This document shows, piece by piece, positions 45,751 through 56,214 of a stretch of 64,000 bases of DNA. The notes under the pieces were generated by a model, which worked only from the letters and a program-made list of their open reading frames with translations, was not told where the DNA came from and did not search any database. Origin of the DNA: Steinernema hermaphroditum. Taxonomy: Eukaryota; Nematoda; Chromadorea; Rhabditida; Steinernematidae. Each line of letters opens with the position of its first letter. Positions within the stretch are counted from its first letter, which is position 1. The DNA is taken from assembly GCA_030435675.1 (NCBI GenBank), contig CM059624.1, forward strand, positions 8,580,769-8,644,768, read 5' to 3'. A program made the translations under genes and the position numbers.

Positions 45751-46257
45751 TCAGTTCTCGAAGACGGGCGAGGAGAAGCTCCCGAGCTGCTCGCTGATGA
45801 CGCAGGTGCATCCGGAAGGCACGAGGATCTTATCCTCGAGGAACGACGACCGCGGGACCGAGCGGACTCGGGCAAATCGCCATTCTGAAAAATGTGGAAA
45901 CCGTCGGGAGAATCTGCGCCACAGGCGATACCATACTGCGTTGCGCAGAAGGAATTCGGACGAGTTCCGCAGCGAGGACGTCGGCGGTCTTCGCAGGCGG
46001 CAACCCGGAAAGTTTGCGACGGGTCGACCTCGACGAGGACCAGGGAGCGCCGGCCGATCGACTGGACTACTGTGCCGTTGGGATCAGTGAGCTCCTGGCA
46101 CGCCGGCAGGCCGAAGGTGACCTGGCTGGAGAAGGCTACGATGACTGCGTTGGTGTCTAAACGAACATATACTCTAGAAAGTGCTTTGGGATACGGTACC
46201 GAGAGAGGCCAAGACAGAGGAGACGAGGACGTAGAGGGTGAATCCGAGGAGCTTCAT
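45751..46257 (-). CDS. Secreted Spaetzle-like cystine-knot protein
   Basis: Three exons, 46257-46200, 46156-45932 and 45884-45751, give 138 residues. A signal peptide (LLGFTLYVLVSSVLA) is followed by a short region and a domain with eight cysteines. Its second half (CATQYEWRF, then FLEDKILVPSGCTC) fits the Spaetzle pattern Cys-x2-Q-Tyr-x-Trp/Tyr-Arg ... hydrophobic-x-x-Pro-Ser-x-Cys-x-Cys, and TFRVAACEDRRRPRC matches the part before it. Spaetzle proteins are neurotrophin-like Toll ligands in arthropods. No dibasic-rich prodomain of normal length is present, so this is short for the family. The link is made by eye and needs a profile search; a Trunk/PTTH- or IL-17-like knot is the alternative. 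Confidence 0.62.
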
Positions 46258-46803
46258 GGTTGTATTCTGAAAAGAACGGCCGAGCGTGCCAAAATAGGGA
46301 AATACTCTGTCCCTACAAACCGCAAGCAATCGATAAAAAGACTTCTGTGGAAGTTACAGTTCCTAGCCTTCTTAGCCAAGTGCAGGGAAAACATGTCGCG
46401 GGATTCGGTCATCTACAACGACCCTCAAGGGCATAGTTGCGGAAACGGTTTCCGGAAACAGTTTTTACAATGGCGGAAACTGTTTCCGCAACTATAACTG
46501 GCCCTTCAGAAGTCAGCTTACGTCCACACCTTCGCCAGAACGATTAATATCCGAAAACAACTAGAGTTTGAACTCATAATTAACCTCCGGAACCCAAATG
46601 CCAATCCCGTGGGATTACACACGCGAAATTATGTCGATTAAACCAAGAGGAGCCCAAATTGCGACGATCGTGCATTGTCGCGCGAGTCATAAACAAGACA
46701 TCATCTTAGAACCCGCATGGATTCTCGTAAGTCAGAGATCTTGGACGTTTCGCCAGATATACATACTTACATTACATATGTGAATCAAAACAATAGAGAT
46801 AAA
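46258..46803. repeat. Spacer with a strong hairpin
   Basis: At about 46,428-46,507 GGGCATAGTTGCGGAAACGG is mirrored by CTGTTTCCGCAACTATAACT and the pairing continues to GGCCC, a short foldback with a small loop. It lies between the Spaetzle-like and TRAPPC6 genes. No coding region. Confidence 0.6.
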
Positions 46804-47467
46804 TTATTGTGGTCTGGCTATGTGCACATGAAACTTCACCGAAGGGAGAGTATCACATGAGTTCGTCACAACCGAATTGACGCCCAAATTCTGAAGGGCG
46901 CCACGGATGACACCACTGGGGAAACTCAAGTATATCGCAGCTTCTTCGAGGTACTGCTTGCTCTCCGAAAACGATGATACCGTATAGAAGCGGTTATCCT
47001 GTACAACATATACGCCCTGTAAGGATAACGATTATTCAGGTCCTAAGGTAGTGCGCCACCTGGTGGTTAGTCCTTAAATTGTCGACCTGTTTTCCGAAAG
47101 CAGAAGTCCAGAACTCCTTGCAGATAAACTTCATAACATCAAGTTCAGTTGAAAATCTGGGCACGTCCTTCGCGATTTTCTCAACCAGTGCAAACCCCAC
47201 TCGGAAACCCATCGATTCGAGTCGAGTTTCGGCATTTCCCTTTAATACACATGCACTAAGGAGCACTGGCAAAAGGCATACCTGCTCAAACAACTGCTGG
47301 ATGAGTTGACTGTCTGCGAGCACTTCCGCGTCGAGTCCCGAGTTCACCTTCTCCGAATACTGTTGCCGGACTTCTTTCTCCTTTTGCTCCTTCTCCTGTT
47401 GGTATTTCACGATTTCCGCATGAAGAAAATCAAAAGGGAAGCTGGCGCCGTAATTCAAACTGTTCAT
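46804..47467 (-). CDS. trpp-6: TRAPP complex subunit 6 (TRAPPC6-type)
   Basis: Subunit of the TRAPP tethering complexes that activate Rab1 in ER-Golgi and Golgi traffic. Three exons, 47467-47282, 47239-47060 and 47016-46804, give 192 residues. The Bet3-like fold is clear: LESMGFRVGFALVEKI, ELDVMKFICKEFWTSAFGKQ, DNLRTNHQ, then FPSGVIRGALQNLGVNS. The N-terminus is about 20 residues longer than in vertebrates with a charged coil (KYQQEKEQKEKEVRQQ). It lies 260 b downstream of the Ser-rich gene on the same strand, a spacing that would suit a nematode operon. Confidence 0.93.
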
Positions 47468-47727
47468 TCCTAAAGGTGCCGTAAATACTTCATCGCAACG
47501 GTTATAAAAGCGCAGTTAACACAAGGACGATCAGAAACGTCGTTCAAGGAGATGGAAAGAACATAAACCAGTGGACATAAACCGATATATTTACACCTCC
47601 AATATTCGCGAAATAAGCCAACAGTGACAACATGCGAATAACCTACAATAAATAACGCCCCCAGCACGCATCAGAAGTGAGATCTTCAGAGTATGACGTT
47701 ACCATCCAGAGTTGGTATCATGAGTGG

Positions 47728-49307
47728 TTACTGGAAAATCCCATCTGTATCAGGGTCGTAGAATGAGTCGTTCTCATCGTGCACAACCGGATGCGTGGGC
47801 TCAGCCGCATTCTGCGTCGGTTCCGGCTGGGTTCTGTTTTCCGTGGCTTCGAACCTCCTTTGTAAAGATAAAACCGCCCTTGATACTCCCATTCGCGTCG
47901 TCGACCTCGGAGTGGCGTTAGGATCTTGCATGGCTCGCATGACTGCCACTTTAGGAGTAGAAGCGGACAGAGGCCTTTCGGCGAACGGCCTTGCACTGTT
48001 CGCTCTTGGCCCACGATTTTCAGAAACATCAGCGCTCGGCTCATCGTCGTTATATTGCGAGCCCATTGTCGACAACAGGTTGCGAACTGCACCTCCGTCG
48101 CCCATGTCATCATCAAAATCGCTACCCACTTGGTCATTCGCGTTTCGCGCTCTAAGATAGAAATCAATAATTACGCATTAACACATACACATACGGTTTC
48201 TTAACAGGTGGTTGGTTGATCTGCTCTATAGTTCCGTATCTCTTGCCCGGTTTGCTGGCGTGGGGCCACTGTGAGCTTTCCCCGTTTACTTGAGGATGTG
48301 AGGCGGAGAAATTAGTGAGCTGAAACAGCTACACTGAGATCGGGTCATATACAGTTGAACGCACCCTTCGTTGAGTTCGCACTGTGTCGCTTTGCGTAGA
48401 AGATGTTGCCATTTCTGGTCGTGTATAGGCTGAATACTGCCTTCCACTTGTTGATGCGCCAGAATGGTGTCCGCTGTTTCTTACGTGCGAATTGGATCGC
48501 ATATTGTTCTGCGTAGCGTGTCTCGGAAGGCTGGATGACGATTGTGGCTGCTGTGTCTGATGATAGGGGCCGCCTAAACACCACTTTGTTGAGAACTACG
48601 CTGGAATCGGGGGAAACTTACTGCGAGATATTGACATTCGTTCAACAATCTTCCGCGCATTTACCATGTGAGATTTTTTCGCATTATTCGTGGATGGTAG
48701 ATTTGGTGATTTTACTCTCACTAAAGGAGTGCCACTTGTTGAAGCATTTAAACTATGAGAATCTCTTCCAGAATCCAACGAACTGCTCTGACTAGCCTAA
48801 AGCTCGCTATGAGAAGAACAGTATGGAGGCATGTAAGACAACATACCGTAACTGAACCTTGGTCATTGATGTGCGAGGTCGAACTGGATGCGGGAGATGC
48901 ATCACTGTTGTGAGTTTTGGACTGTTTGTTAGCAGAACCGCGACCAAGCACTGGTTCATCTAAAAAGCGTGGTTTTCCGGCTACTCCAATTGTATTCCGC
49001 ACATACCGCGAGCTGGTTCCCTTTGTCGAATCCGAGAAGTACGCCGACCTTGTGCTCTAGAAGTAGAGGGACTGTCACTCCAGCTGAAGGTCAATCCGTT
49101 GTTCGAAAGCAGCATGTTCTGCGAACTGTGACTTCCGCCGGTGGGCGACGGCGTCCGACTCCGCATCTGGTTCTCTTCTTCGGGCTCGTTGTCCTGAAAA
49201 GTCATTTCACCTCTGTGCTTCAACCATAAAACGTACCATTTTGGAAGTGGGCGGCAGCACGGGATTCACTTACTAACTCTGAAATTAAAACCTGGTGGAA
49301 TGTTCAT
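47728..49307 (-). CDS. Low-complexity Ser/Asn/Gln-rich protein, unknown function
   Basis: Seven exons, 49307-49278, 49193-49007, 48959-48847, 48796-48622, 48573-48365, 48319-48195 and 48151-47728, join in phase to 420 residues. I do not recognise a domain. The protein starts MNIPPGFNFR, then a Ser/Pro-rich part with possible phosphorylation sites (RSRTPSPTGG), Ser/Gln/Asn-rich parts (PYHQTQQPQSSSSLPRH), a conserved-looking stretch KPGKRYGTIEQINQPP, and an acidic end FYDPDTDGIFQ. It is likely intrinsically disordered, as in RNA-granule or centrosome scaffolds, but that is only composition. Divergent from the NOVA-type gene, with starts about 415 b apart. Confidence 0.75.
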
Positions 49308-49721
49308 TGGTAGAAAGCGGAGAAAAATTTCTGACGGTTCCCCTGTGGAAAGCTGGCAATGGAACGACGGCGGTCTCGGACGGAAGAACTTGATTTTTGC
49401 GGCGTTCGCGGCAGCAGCATCGATTTTTTTTGGCGAACGTCCGCCCCCTTTTCGGCGCCTCCGAGGATCTGAAAGAGGGCGAAGAAGAGCCGCGTGGTGG
49501 GCGCGGGAGGACTTCAGGCCGACGGGTAGGTAACTTCCGACATTCTTCTCCTGGGGATCATCGGGGGGTTCCTGTGTCACCTTTCGTCTTAGCATCGTTC
49601 TCACACATTCCGATTTGTCGCGCCGCATGTAATGCCGTAGATCATTTTATCCGTTCCGCTTTGTCGTCGATCGACATTATTTGGCGCTGTTATTTGTCGC
49701 TCACTTCTTTAGATTCGAGCA
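49308..49721. promoter_or_regulatory. Bidirectional promoter region of the Ser-rich and NOVA-type genes
   Basis: The two genes start at 49307 (minus) and 49722 (plus) and point away from each other, so both promoters lie here. CTTCTTTAG at about 49,705-49,713 precedes the plus-strand start and could be a trans-splice acceptor. No core motif identified. Confidence 0.4.
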
Positions 49722-51533
49722 ATGAGCGACGAGAAAGCGATAAAAGTGGAGGAACACAGTATAACAGTCGTGGGAGCCGACCAGAATGGATCCTCCAATC
49801 AGTCCGCTTCTCTCAAACGGCAAAACAGCGACCGCGAGGGACCTGTGTCGAAGAAAGCCCACATGGACTCCGATGGTAAATTGCTCTTTCCTATTCATCT
49901 CTTATCGCTTGTTTTAGAATCAGTCCAAGTTAAAGTGCTCATCCCAGCTGGAGCAGTTGGCGCAATCATAGGAAAAGGGGGCGAAACTATGCGGTCACTA
50001 AAAAGCGACACCGGCTGCCGCGTCCAAATGTCGAAGAACCAGGAGATGTATCAAGGCACCAACGAGCGCATATGCTTAGTGAAGGGCAAGCTGTTATCGT
50101 GCATGAAAGTTATGGAAGTAATCATCGAGAAGATCCGTGATAAAATCGACAGTTCCAATCCAAGTGATCAATTTGACTTAGGCCAAACTCAACGCGCCCA
50201 TGAGGTTTGAAATTCGGCGCAAGAATTATACTTAATTGTAGCACCTTCTAGATGAAACTGGTTGTTGCCAACACCTCAGCTGGCATGGTAATTGGAAAAA
50301 GCGGAAGCAGTATCAAAGAAATCCGTGAAAGCACGGGAGCTAATATTCAAGTGTTCCCGAAATCAGGATCCGCCGAAGCAAAGAATTCGTTGGAACGCGT
50401 TGTTACCGTTGCAGCAGAAGATCCAACGGTTTTGCTGAACGCCATTCAGAGAGTTCTTGAGAAGGTTGCTGCTGACCCGCTACACGCCCAGCCACTCGTC
50501 AACCCGAAGGATAACCTTTCCGACGTTGGTGGATATCAGTTTGGCCAGAGCAGTGGACTTCAGTCAATGGGTGCGACCAACCTGTCCTCCTTCAGTTCAA
50601 GCCAAACGAATATCTGGCAATCCCAGCGCATGGATTCGCCCTTCGGAGCGAAGGACTCATATGGCAACACCAAGTTCAATCCCATGCAGGGACTGGGAAA
50701 TATGGAGGTGAGATTTCTATGGATAGGGATATATTCATTGGTTGAATTCAGCTGCTGAGCTTCCTGGACAATCTCCAGTCTACTCTCCGAACGTCGGGTT
50801 TTAACGAGTCCAGCGTTGCAGAGGTTATGCAAGCTATGCAGGTTCTCGCGAAGTACAACATTATGGGCCTGGGATTAGGGCTCGGTGTTGCTGCGATGGC
50901 CCAGATGCGCAGCAGTGACGTCAGCCATCAGGTTTCTACACCCCAGTCGCAGAGATACGACATGTCCATGAGCGCAAATTCGAGCATGATCGGAGGCAGC
51001 GTCCTAGATAACTCTCGATATGACGCTCGCTCTAGCTTCAGTGATACGGTAAGATGTGTTGAAAATTTCGCGAAACTGTCCACTCTTTTCAGCACCTGAG
51101 TGGATCTGGTGGAGTCCTAATCGATGTTATGAGTCAAAAGAAAAGTGGCGGAAGCAGCAACGGCTCGAGCTTTGCCTCTTCGGTAATAAAAGAAAAAATC
51201 GTTGAGCCTGGGCACACTGATATTGAAGTGCCGGATAACATCGTTGGTGCAGTACTCGGCCCCAAGGCGAAGACTTTGTCCGAAATACAACATTTGAGTG
51301 GCGCCAAAGTCGAAGTGCACAAGCGAGGGTCCGGCACTGCGTCCACGGGATATCGCCTTATCAGGTACTCATCTTATTGTCCACTATTTTTAACGCTTCA
51401 ATACTTTAGCCTGTCCGGAGAAGGAGAACAAATCCGAACAGCTAGGATGATGATTGAAAAAGTTATTAACGATGAACAGGTGCGTCGTAGCAGTCAGCAG
51501 AGCTTTCCTAATTCACGAGGATATGCCTGCTAA
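49722..51533 (+). CDS. NOVA-type RNA-binding protein with three KH domains
   Basis: A neuron-type splicing regulator family that binds YCAY RNA. Six exons, 49722-49875, 49918-50204, 50252-50707, 50752-51048, 51093-51364 and 51410-51533, give 529 residues. KH1 (exon 2) has the RNA-gripping loop GKGG (VGAIIGKGGETMRSL); KH2 (exon 3) has GKSG (GMVIGKSGSSIKEI); KH3 (exons 5-6) has GPKA (VGAVLGPKAKTLSEI). The long Ser/Gln-rich spacer between KH2 and KH3, with a NIMGLGLGLGVAAMAQM segment, follows NOVA layout. A bipartite basic patch (SLKRQNSD, SKKAH) in exon 1 could be a nuclear signal. The last exon could be spliced again after EQ. Confidence 0.92.
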
Positions 51534-52032
51534 CAGATCTGTCAGTCTTCTTTCTCGCCCGAATCTCCATCTCTATTCTCTATGATTTTATCATTCTGTG
51601 CATACCTGTTTCAGATGGCCGCGGTCATTCGTATTTACCCCTTCTAATTAAAGTACTTACATTGTTTCATCTCTATCATGTCATAAGCTAAGCTGTCATT
51701 TCCTGATCATCTACGCCTTCTTAGTCTTTTTTTTACTTCGGTCGAATAAAGTCGTCTTGACCGGACTTATCTTTTTCGTAGCGCTCCTTTGTCAGATCAG
51801 TCGTCTTCTCCATGAATCATACGGCATCTGATTTTCATATTATTTTGCCATCACGTTAACATAAAAACCACAGTAAATAACGTTCTGAGTAAGTTCTGAA
51901 CGTTGAGTACTGTGGTCTTTAATAAACAGGTCTAGTATCTCAGCCTTGTCACGTGATTCGCTTTCGATCTGACATATCTCCTCCTTGTCACCACGATAGT
52001 CCGATTACCAATCGTTTTCAGTTCATTCCATC
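51534..52032. other. Spacer between the KH gene and gamma-SNAP
   Basis: 3' untranslated region of the KH gene (several pyrimidine-rich stretches, AATAAA at about 51,746) and the gamma-SNAP upstream region. An acceptor CGTTTTCAG at about 52,013-52,021 lies 11 b before the next start, consistent with trans-splicing. Confidence 0.35.
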
Positions 52033-53370
52033 ATGAGTTCTGCCAATGAGCAGCGTTTATCTGAAGCTCGTGAGTGTATCAAAAGAGCCGATAACCAGTG
52101 AGTACTCTTATTGCCTCTACGTAGTTTAGGACTAGCGTCATGCGCAGTTTTAGTTGGTGTTGTCTATTTCCTAGCATTCTTACTTATCCGTGCTTCTTAC
52201 TGTTCAGTGTTGTTTAACCTCTGCCTTTTAGCTTGAAAACGTCACTCCTGAAGTTGAAGTTGAAACCGGACTATGACAGTGCTGCCATGGAGTACGAGCG
52301 AGCAGCTGTGTGCTTCAAAAATGGAAACGAGGCCGGCCTCGCACGAGACACCTATCTGAAAGCCGCAGATTGTCACGCTCAGAATAGAAACCTCTTCCAT
52401 GCTGGCAAGTAAGACGACCATGACCGATAATCTCAAATACTGTACCTCCTAGAGCAAAGGAAAGTGCTGCAGCGATTGCAAGGGAACTCGCCGACACAGC
52501 TGATGCTGTTTTATACTACGAGCAAGCTGTGGATCTGTATGCCGAATCCGGAACTATGGACACTGCTGCAATGGCGGTCGACAAAGCGGCCAAATGGTTG
52601 GAGATCGCTGATCCCGAAAAGGCCATCTTCGTGAGTCGCTATGGCATAGTACAAGTTGCTAATATGTGTTTTGTAGCTGTACAAGAAGGGCCTTGCGTTT
52701 GTGCAGCAGTCAGATAGGTCACGTATGGCCGGCGACTTCCTGACAAGAATAACCAAGCTGCACCTGAAGCTTGAAAGATATGGAGAAGCTGCAGAATCGG
52801 TGACCGACGAAATCGAGAAATACATGGAAGTTAACGTGAGCGTTGAAAACCTCAACGGGTGTGTAACCAGTGAGCGATTCAGGAGGTTGGACGAGTTGGA
52901 CAGTTGACAACGGGACTCTGCCTCATTCTTCTCGCCAATGGCGATTCTGTTGCTGCTATGAAGGCCTACTCAAATGCCACGAAACTGAGTGGGTTCGAGC
53001 GGTCCGAAGACGGCCTCGCGTGTGGCAGCCTGATTTCGGCCTACCAGTCAGGTGACAACGAAGCGTTCCAACAATGTCTTCGTCGACCTACGCTCCGGAG
53101 CATGGATAACGAGGTGCCTAGAATCTTGTAGCTCAGATTTCGTTAAGCTGGCTCTTTTAGTACCTTCGTCTTATGAAGAAGATCAAGATAGAGGATGAAT
53201 TCAGCAACATGAAGATCACGGTGGATGCAGACGAGCAGAGCTCCCCGAAGGAGGCTGCAGTGGATCTGCCGAACAAGGGCGCTGTCAGCGAAGTACCCAC
53301 ACATCAAGAGACCGCAGTCGCTGAGCCTCGCACACCACAAGAAGAATCTGACGACGAGGATCTTAAATAA
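52033..53370 (+). CDS. Gamma-SNAP (soluble NSF attachment protein gamma)
   Basis: Adaptor that links NSF to SNARE complexes during vesicle-fusion recycling. Six exons, 52033-52097, 52232-52408, 52453-52630, 52677-52835, 52883-53113 and 53161-53370, give 339 residues; human gamma-SNAP has 312. TPR-like helices run through the protein. Family blocks: LKPDYDSAAMEYERAAVCFK, GTMDTAAMAVDKAAKWLE, SGFERSEDGLACGSLISAY, and YLRLMKKIKI near the end. The C-terminus is extended and acidic (EESDDEDLK). It is the gamma rather than alpha type by the DTAAMA and GFERSED motifs. Confidence 0.94.
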
Positions 53371-53534
53371 AATACGTAACATTGTGTAAAGCGTTTAGCT
53401 TCTCCTAATCGTTCGAACTCGACGATTCCTTATTGGCTCTTTCCATGTATAGAATGAGTTGTGAATGAGATATTTATTGCTGATATTTGTCCTTTGGATT
53501 TTGACCTCTGGGGGCGGGTACTGTGGCAAGTCAC

Positions 53535-55106
53535 TCACGGGGGTCGCCTGCTTCTTGCGGGTCGATTAGCCGGAGCCTTCAAGTGGATCGTCCGCACGTG
53601 GCGAAGGAGGTTGCTGGCGCTAGTGAAATGCTTCTCTTCTTCGCAAAAGTCGCAGCGGTGGAGACGGTCGCCCTTCTCGTGCACCACGTGGACATGCGTC
53701 TTTAGCGCCTCGGGTTCCTTGAACCTCTTCGGACACTGCTCACAGGCAAAGCTGAAAGTAGACGATGAGTGGGCCGAGGGTATACCTTCCTACTTTCTTT
53801 CTTCGCTTCCGTGGCATCTACGGTAGTGACGCGTCAGATTGGACTTCTGGGAACACTCGACGAGGCACAGCTGGCAGCGGTGGACCCGCTTCGGCGGCGG
53901 CGCCCTCTCCGGCCGTGTCCGGTGATTCGTCTTCTTCGCGTGGCGCCAGAAGCCCGTGCGGCTTCGCGTGCAAAAGCCGCACTCTGCGCACTCGAATTTC
54001 TGCTCCTTCGTCTCCAGAGCCAGAGGCGCCGACGTCGAGACTTCGGACTCTTCTGCCAGCACCTGGTCGTAGAGGGCCGTCACGAGGTCCCCGGACGCAG
54101 TGTCGATCCACGCGAGTTGCGAATCCGTGCACCACGCGCTGCCGAAGCGCTCCTAAAACCGAAAAGTGGCGTCTCCGCCGTAGAAACCCACCTGGATGAT
54201 CTCCTCGGCGGCGCCCTCCACCACCCGCGACGCATTTTCGAGGACGTCTTCGATTCCGGGCTCCTCCCGCTCTTTCACGGACGTTTTTATGGATTCGACG
54301 GTGGCAAAGATCGCCTCAACAGCCTTCTGGACGTCGCTCTGGTGCTCGAGGCGGGAGAAGGCGAAGCGGAGAGCGTCCAGGGCGGACATGAACTCCAGGA
54401 GCGTCTCAGAAGGCATCGCTTCGTCTGAACGGGGATCTGAAAGCCCTCCGACTCCCTCTTCCATTTCTAAAGGAAGGAGGGAACTCTCCGAGCAACCTGG
54501 TGACTGGTAAAGTTCGCACCGAGCACCGTCGGCGGGAGACTCCGCAGCCAGCACAACACAAAGTACGCTCTGTCCGCGGGCTACGGTCGACAGAAGAGAA
54601 TCCCGCGGTTTGTTGTCTTTTCTCGAATTATGAAAGGTCAAGAAGAATGACTAGAACGTGTTCCCGTTCCCATCCGATTCCGGATCCGACGCCGAGTTGT
54701 GGGAAAACGCGAGGCCGTCGAAGGAAGGACCGCGAAGGAGTGCCACTTTGGCGGCTTCCTTAACCCCTAGGAGATTCGGAGAAGGATGTATTGTCTGGAG
54801 ACGGGAAGGCAGATTAGAGCGTTTGGAACCTCACAGGCTACTGGTGAAGAAAATCCGCCAAGATTTTCGGTTTCAAAGCTAGCTCCGGAGAAGCGGGGGC
54901 GCTTCTGGCGCGGAAAAACTCGGCAAATTCGCTTGACTCCGCCTGGACGATGCTTTTTGCTTTTCGACCCTTCTACTCCTCGACCCATCAACCCACCGTA
55001 CCCTCGCGAGGCACCGAGGGACGCCGAGGACGCTCCGCTGCTTTTCACGGGCCTCGTCGTCGTCCTCGGTAGTGTCTTCCACTTCGGCTTCCAGATCTGG
55101 CGCCAT
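53535..55106 (-). CDS. Four-finger C2H2 zinc-finger protein
   Basis: Probable nuclear DNA-binding protein. Exons 55106-55049, 54466-54192, 54152-53794 and 53751-53535 give 302 residues. Four C2H2 fingers: FECAECGFCTRSRTGFWRH, CQLCLVECSQKSNLTRHY, CEQCPKRFKEPEALKTHV and a last one with five residues between the cysteine-side and first hydrophobic (CDFCEEEKHFTSASNLLRHV). The N-terminal half is acidic and helical (FMSALDALRFAFSRLEHQ) with no domain I recognise. Exon 1 (MAPDLEAEVEDTTEDDDEA) joins in phase across a 582-b intron; if it is wrong, the start is the ATG at 54464. The C-terminus is basic (RPARSRRPP). Confidence 0.82.
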
Positions 55107-55977
55107 ATACAGGGTGCGGTAAAAGTTTTGTCATGCTATCTCGAAGCCGTGAACGAATGAAAAGGCGGATTTTAGAGCGGCAAGGGAATCGTCGACTGTG
55201 CGCCGTTATACCCAGATGGCTACGAAGTTTCTGAGCTGGAGGAAGGAGCCAAAGAGCTGTGTCAGCAGCTCCGATGTGTTGGCATACTTATCGGTGGTCT
55301 TCCACGAGTCTAGATCGGCATCAAGCGTTTCGATGGCGGCAGCAACGATCAAGTGGTATTTCAACTTAATGAAAGAACACCCGTTGGAATCTGTTTGGAT
55401 CCAGAACTTCATGGAAGGAGTGCGGCGGTCGGCACCAGCGCCGGTCCATCGATCCAAGATCACCTCAGCTGACATGAGTCTAATTGCCTCCTGGAAGTCG
55501 CCTGCTCCGAAGGACCGAAGGATTATCGCCTATGTCTCCTTGTTGTTCGCTGGCTGTCTACGTCCGATGGAAGGTACTTCGTTTCGCCGATACGACTTAA
55601 AGTTCACCCGTGATGGCGTCATGCTGAAGATAGAAGCCGACAAGGCTAACAAGAAGGGCCCTGCGAAGTGGGTGCCTGTCCAGAGAACTGAGAACTCTTC
55701 AAGCAGCCTTTGTGCCGTTCAACTCTTGGAGGCGTGGTTGCAAGTCGCCGCGATGTCGGAGTTCGTCTTTCCAAATTTGTCGATGCCATCCCAACATATG
55801 TCCTACGGATCCGCGCGTCGCGAGTGGAAGCGCCTGGCCGAGAAACTCGGAATCAAGAACGCTGTGAGCGGAGCTGAAATAGGCTTTTTCGCGGAGAGGA
55901 AACCAACAAAATATATCATAAGAACGCGCAACAAAAACTACTTACAGGGGAACCACCCCAAGTGCCCCGCGAGTTAG
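55107..55977 (+). mobile_element. Truncated tyrosine-recombinase ORF (DIRS/Crypton-like relic)
   Basis: Open from 55,153 to 55,977. The N-terminal part has the SAM-like arm-binding style of site-specific recombinases (RESSTVRRYTQMATKFLSW); the catalytic core shows the first Arg in FAGCLRPMEGTSFRRYDL and the Lys-bearing beta turn (KIEADKANKKGPAKWVPV). The H-x-x-R and Tyr boxes should follow after the sequence near 55,870, but the frame enters unrelated sequence there, so it is a dead fragment. A TACAGGGTGCGGTAAAAGTT sequence just before it (55,113) resembles a mariner terminal repeat. Eukaryotic homologues are in DIRS/PAT and Crypton elements; I cannot tell which. Confidence 0.68.
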
Positions 55978-56135
55978 GGGCTGAGATTTGGCGCGGCTTG
56001 TAGGCCGTCTAGTAACTAAGCAAACGCATATAGTCTTACCTGCCCGTAATCACTCGGGCAACCATAAAGATGGTGACAAAGTTGCAAAAATTCACGATAT
56101 TCGATACTAGTAGATTTGAATTGCAATGGCGAGTC

Positions 56136-56206
56136 GTGCTCCCGTGGTCGAGTGTTAGTGCTCTGACACACCAGTTTAAAGGCTCGGGTTCGATCCCACC
56201 GAGGTT
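56136..56206 (+). repeat. tRNA-derived SINE head
   Basis: Box A-like GTGGTCGAGTGTTAGTG (56144-56160) and box B GGGTTCGATCCC (56186-56197) at tRNA spacing. Acceptor arms do not pair, so it is not a tRNA gene. The adjacent mariner element begins only a few bases downstream. Confidence 0.58.
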
Positions 56207-56214
56207 TTATTATA

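Noticed and set aside
53769..54428. 219-codon plus-strand ORF
   Set aside because: Antisense to the zinc-finger exons, which carry clear C2H2 motifs.
56140..56206. Functional tRNA gene
   Set aside because: Boxes A and B are good, but the acceptor stem does not pair and the T-stem is irregular; better explained as a SINE head.
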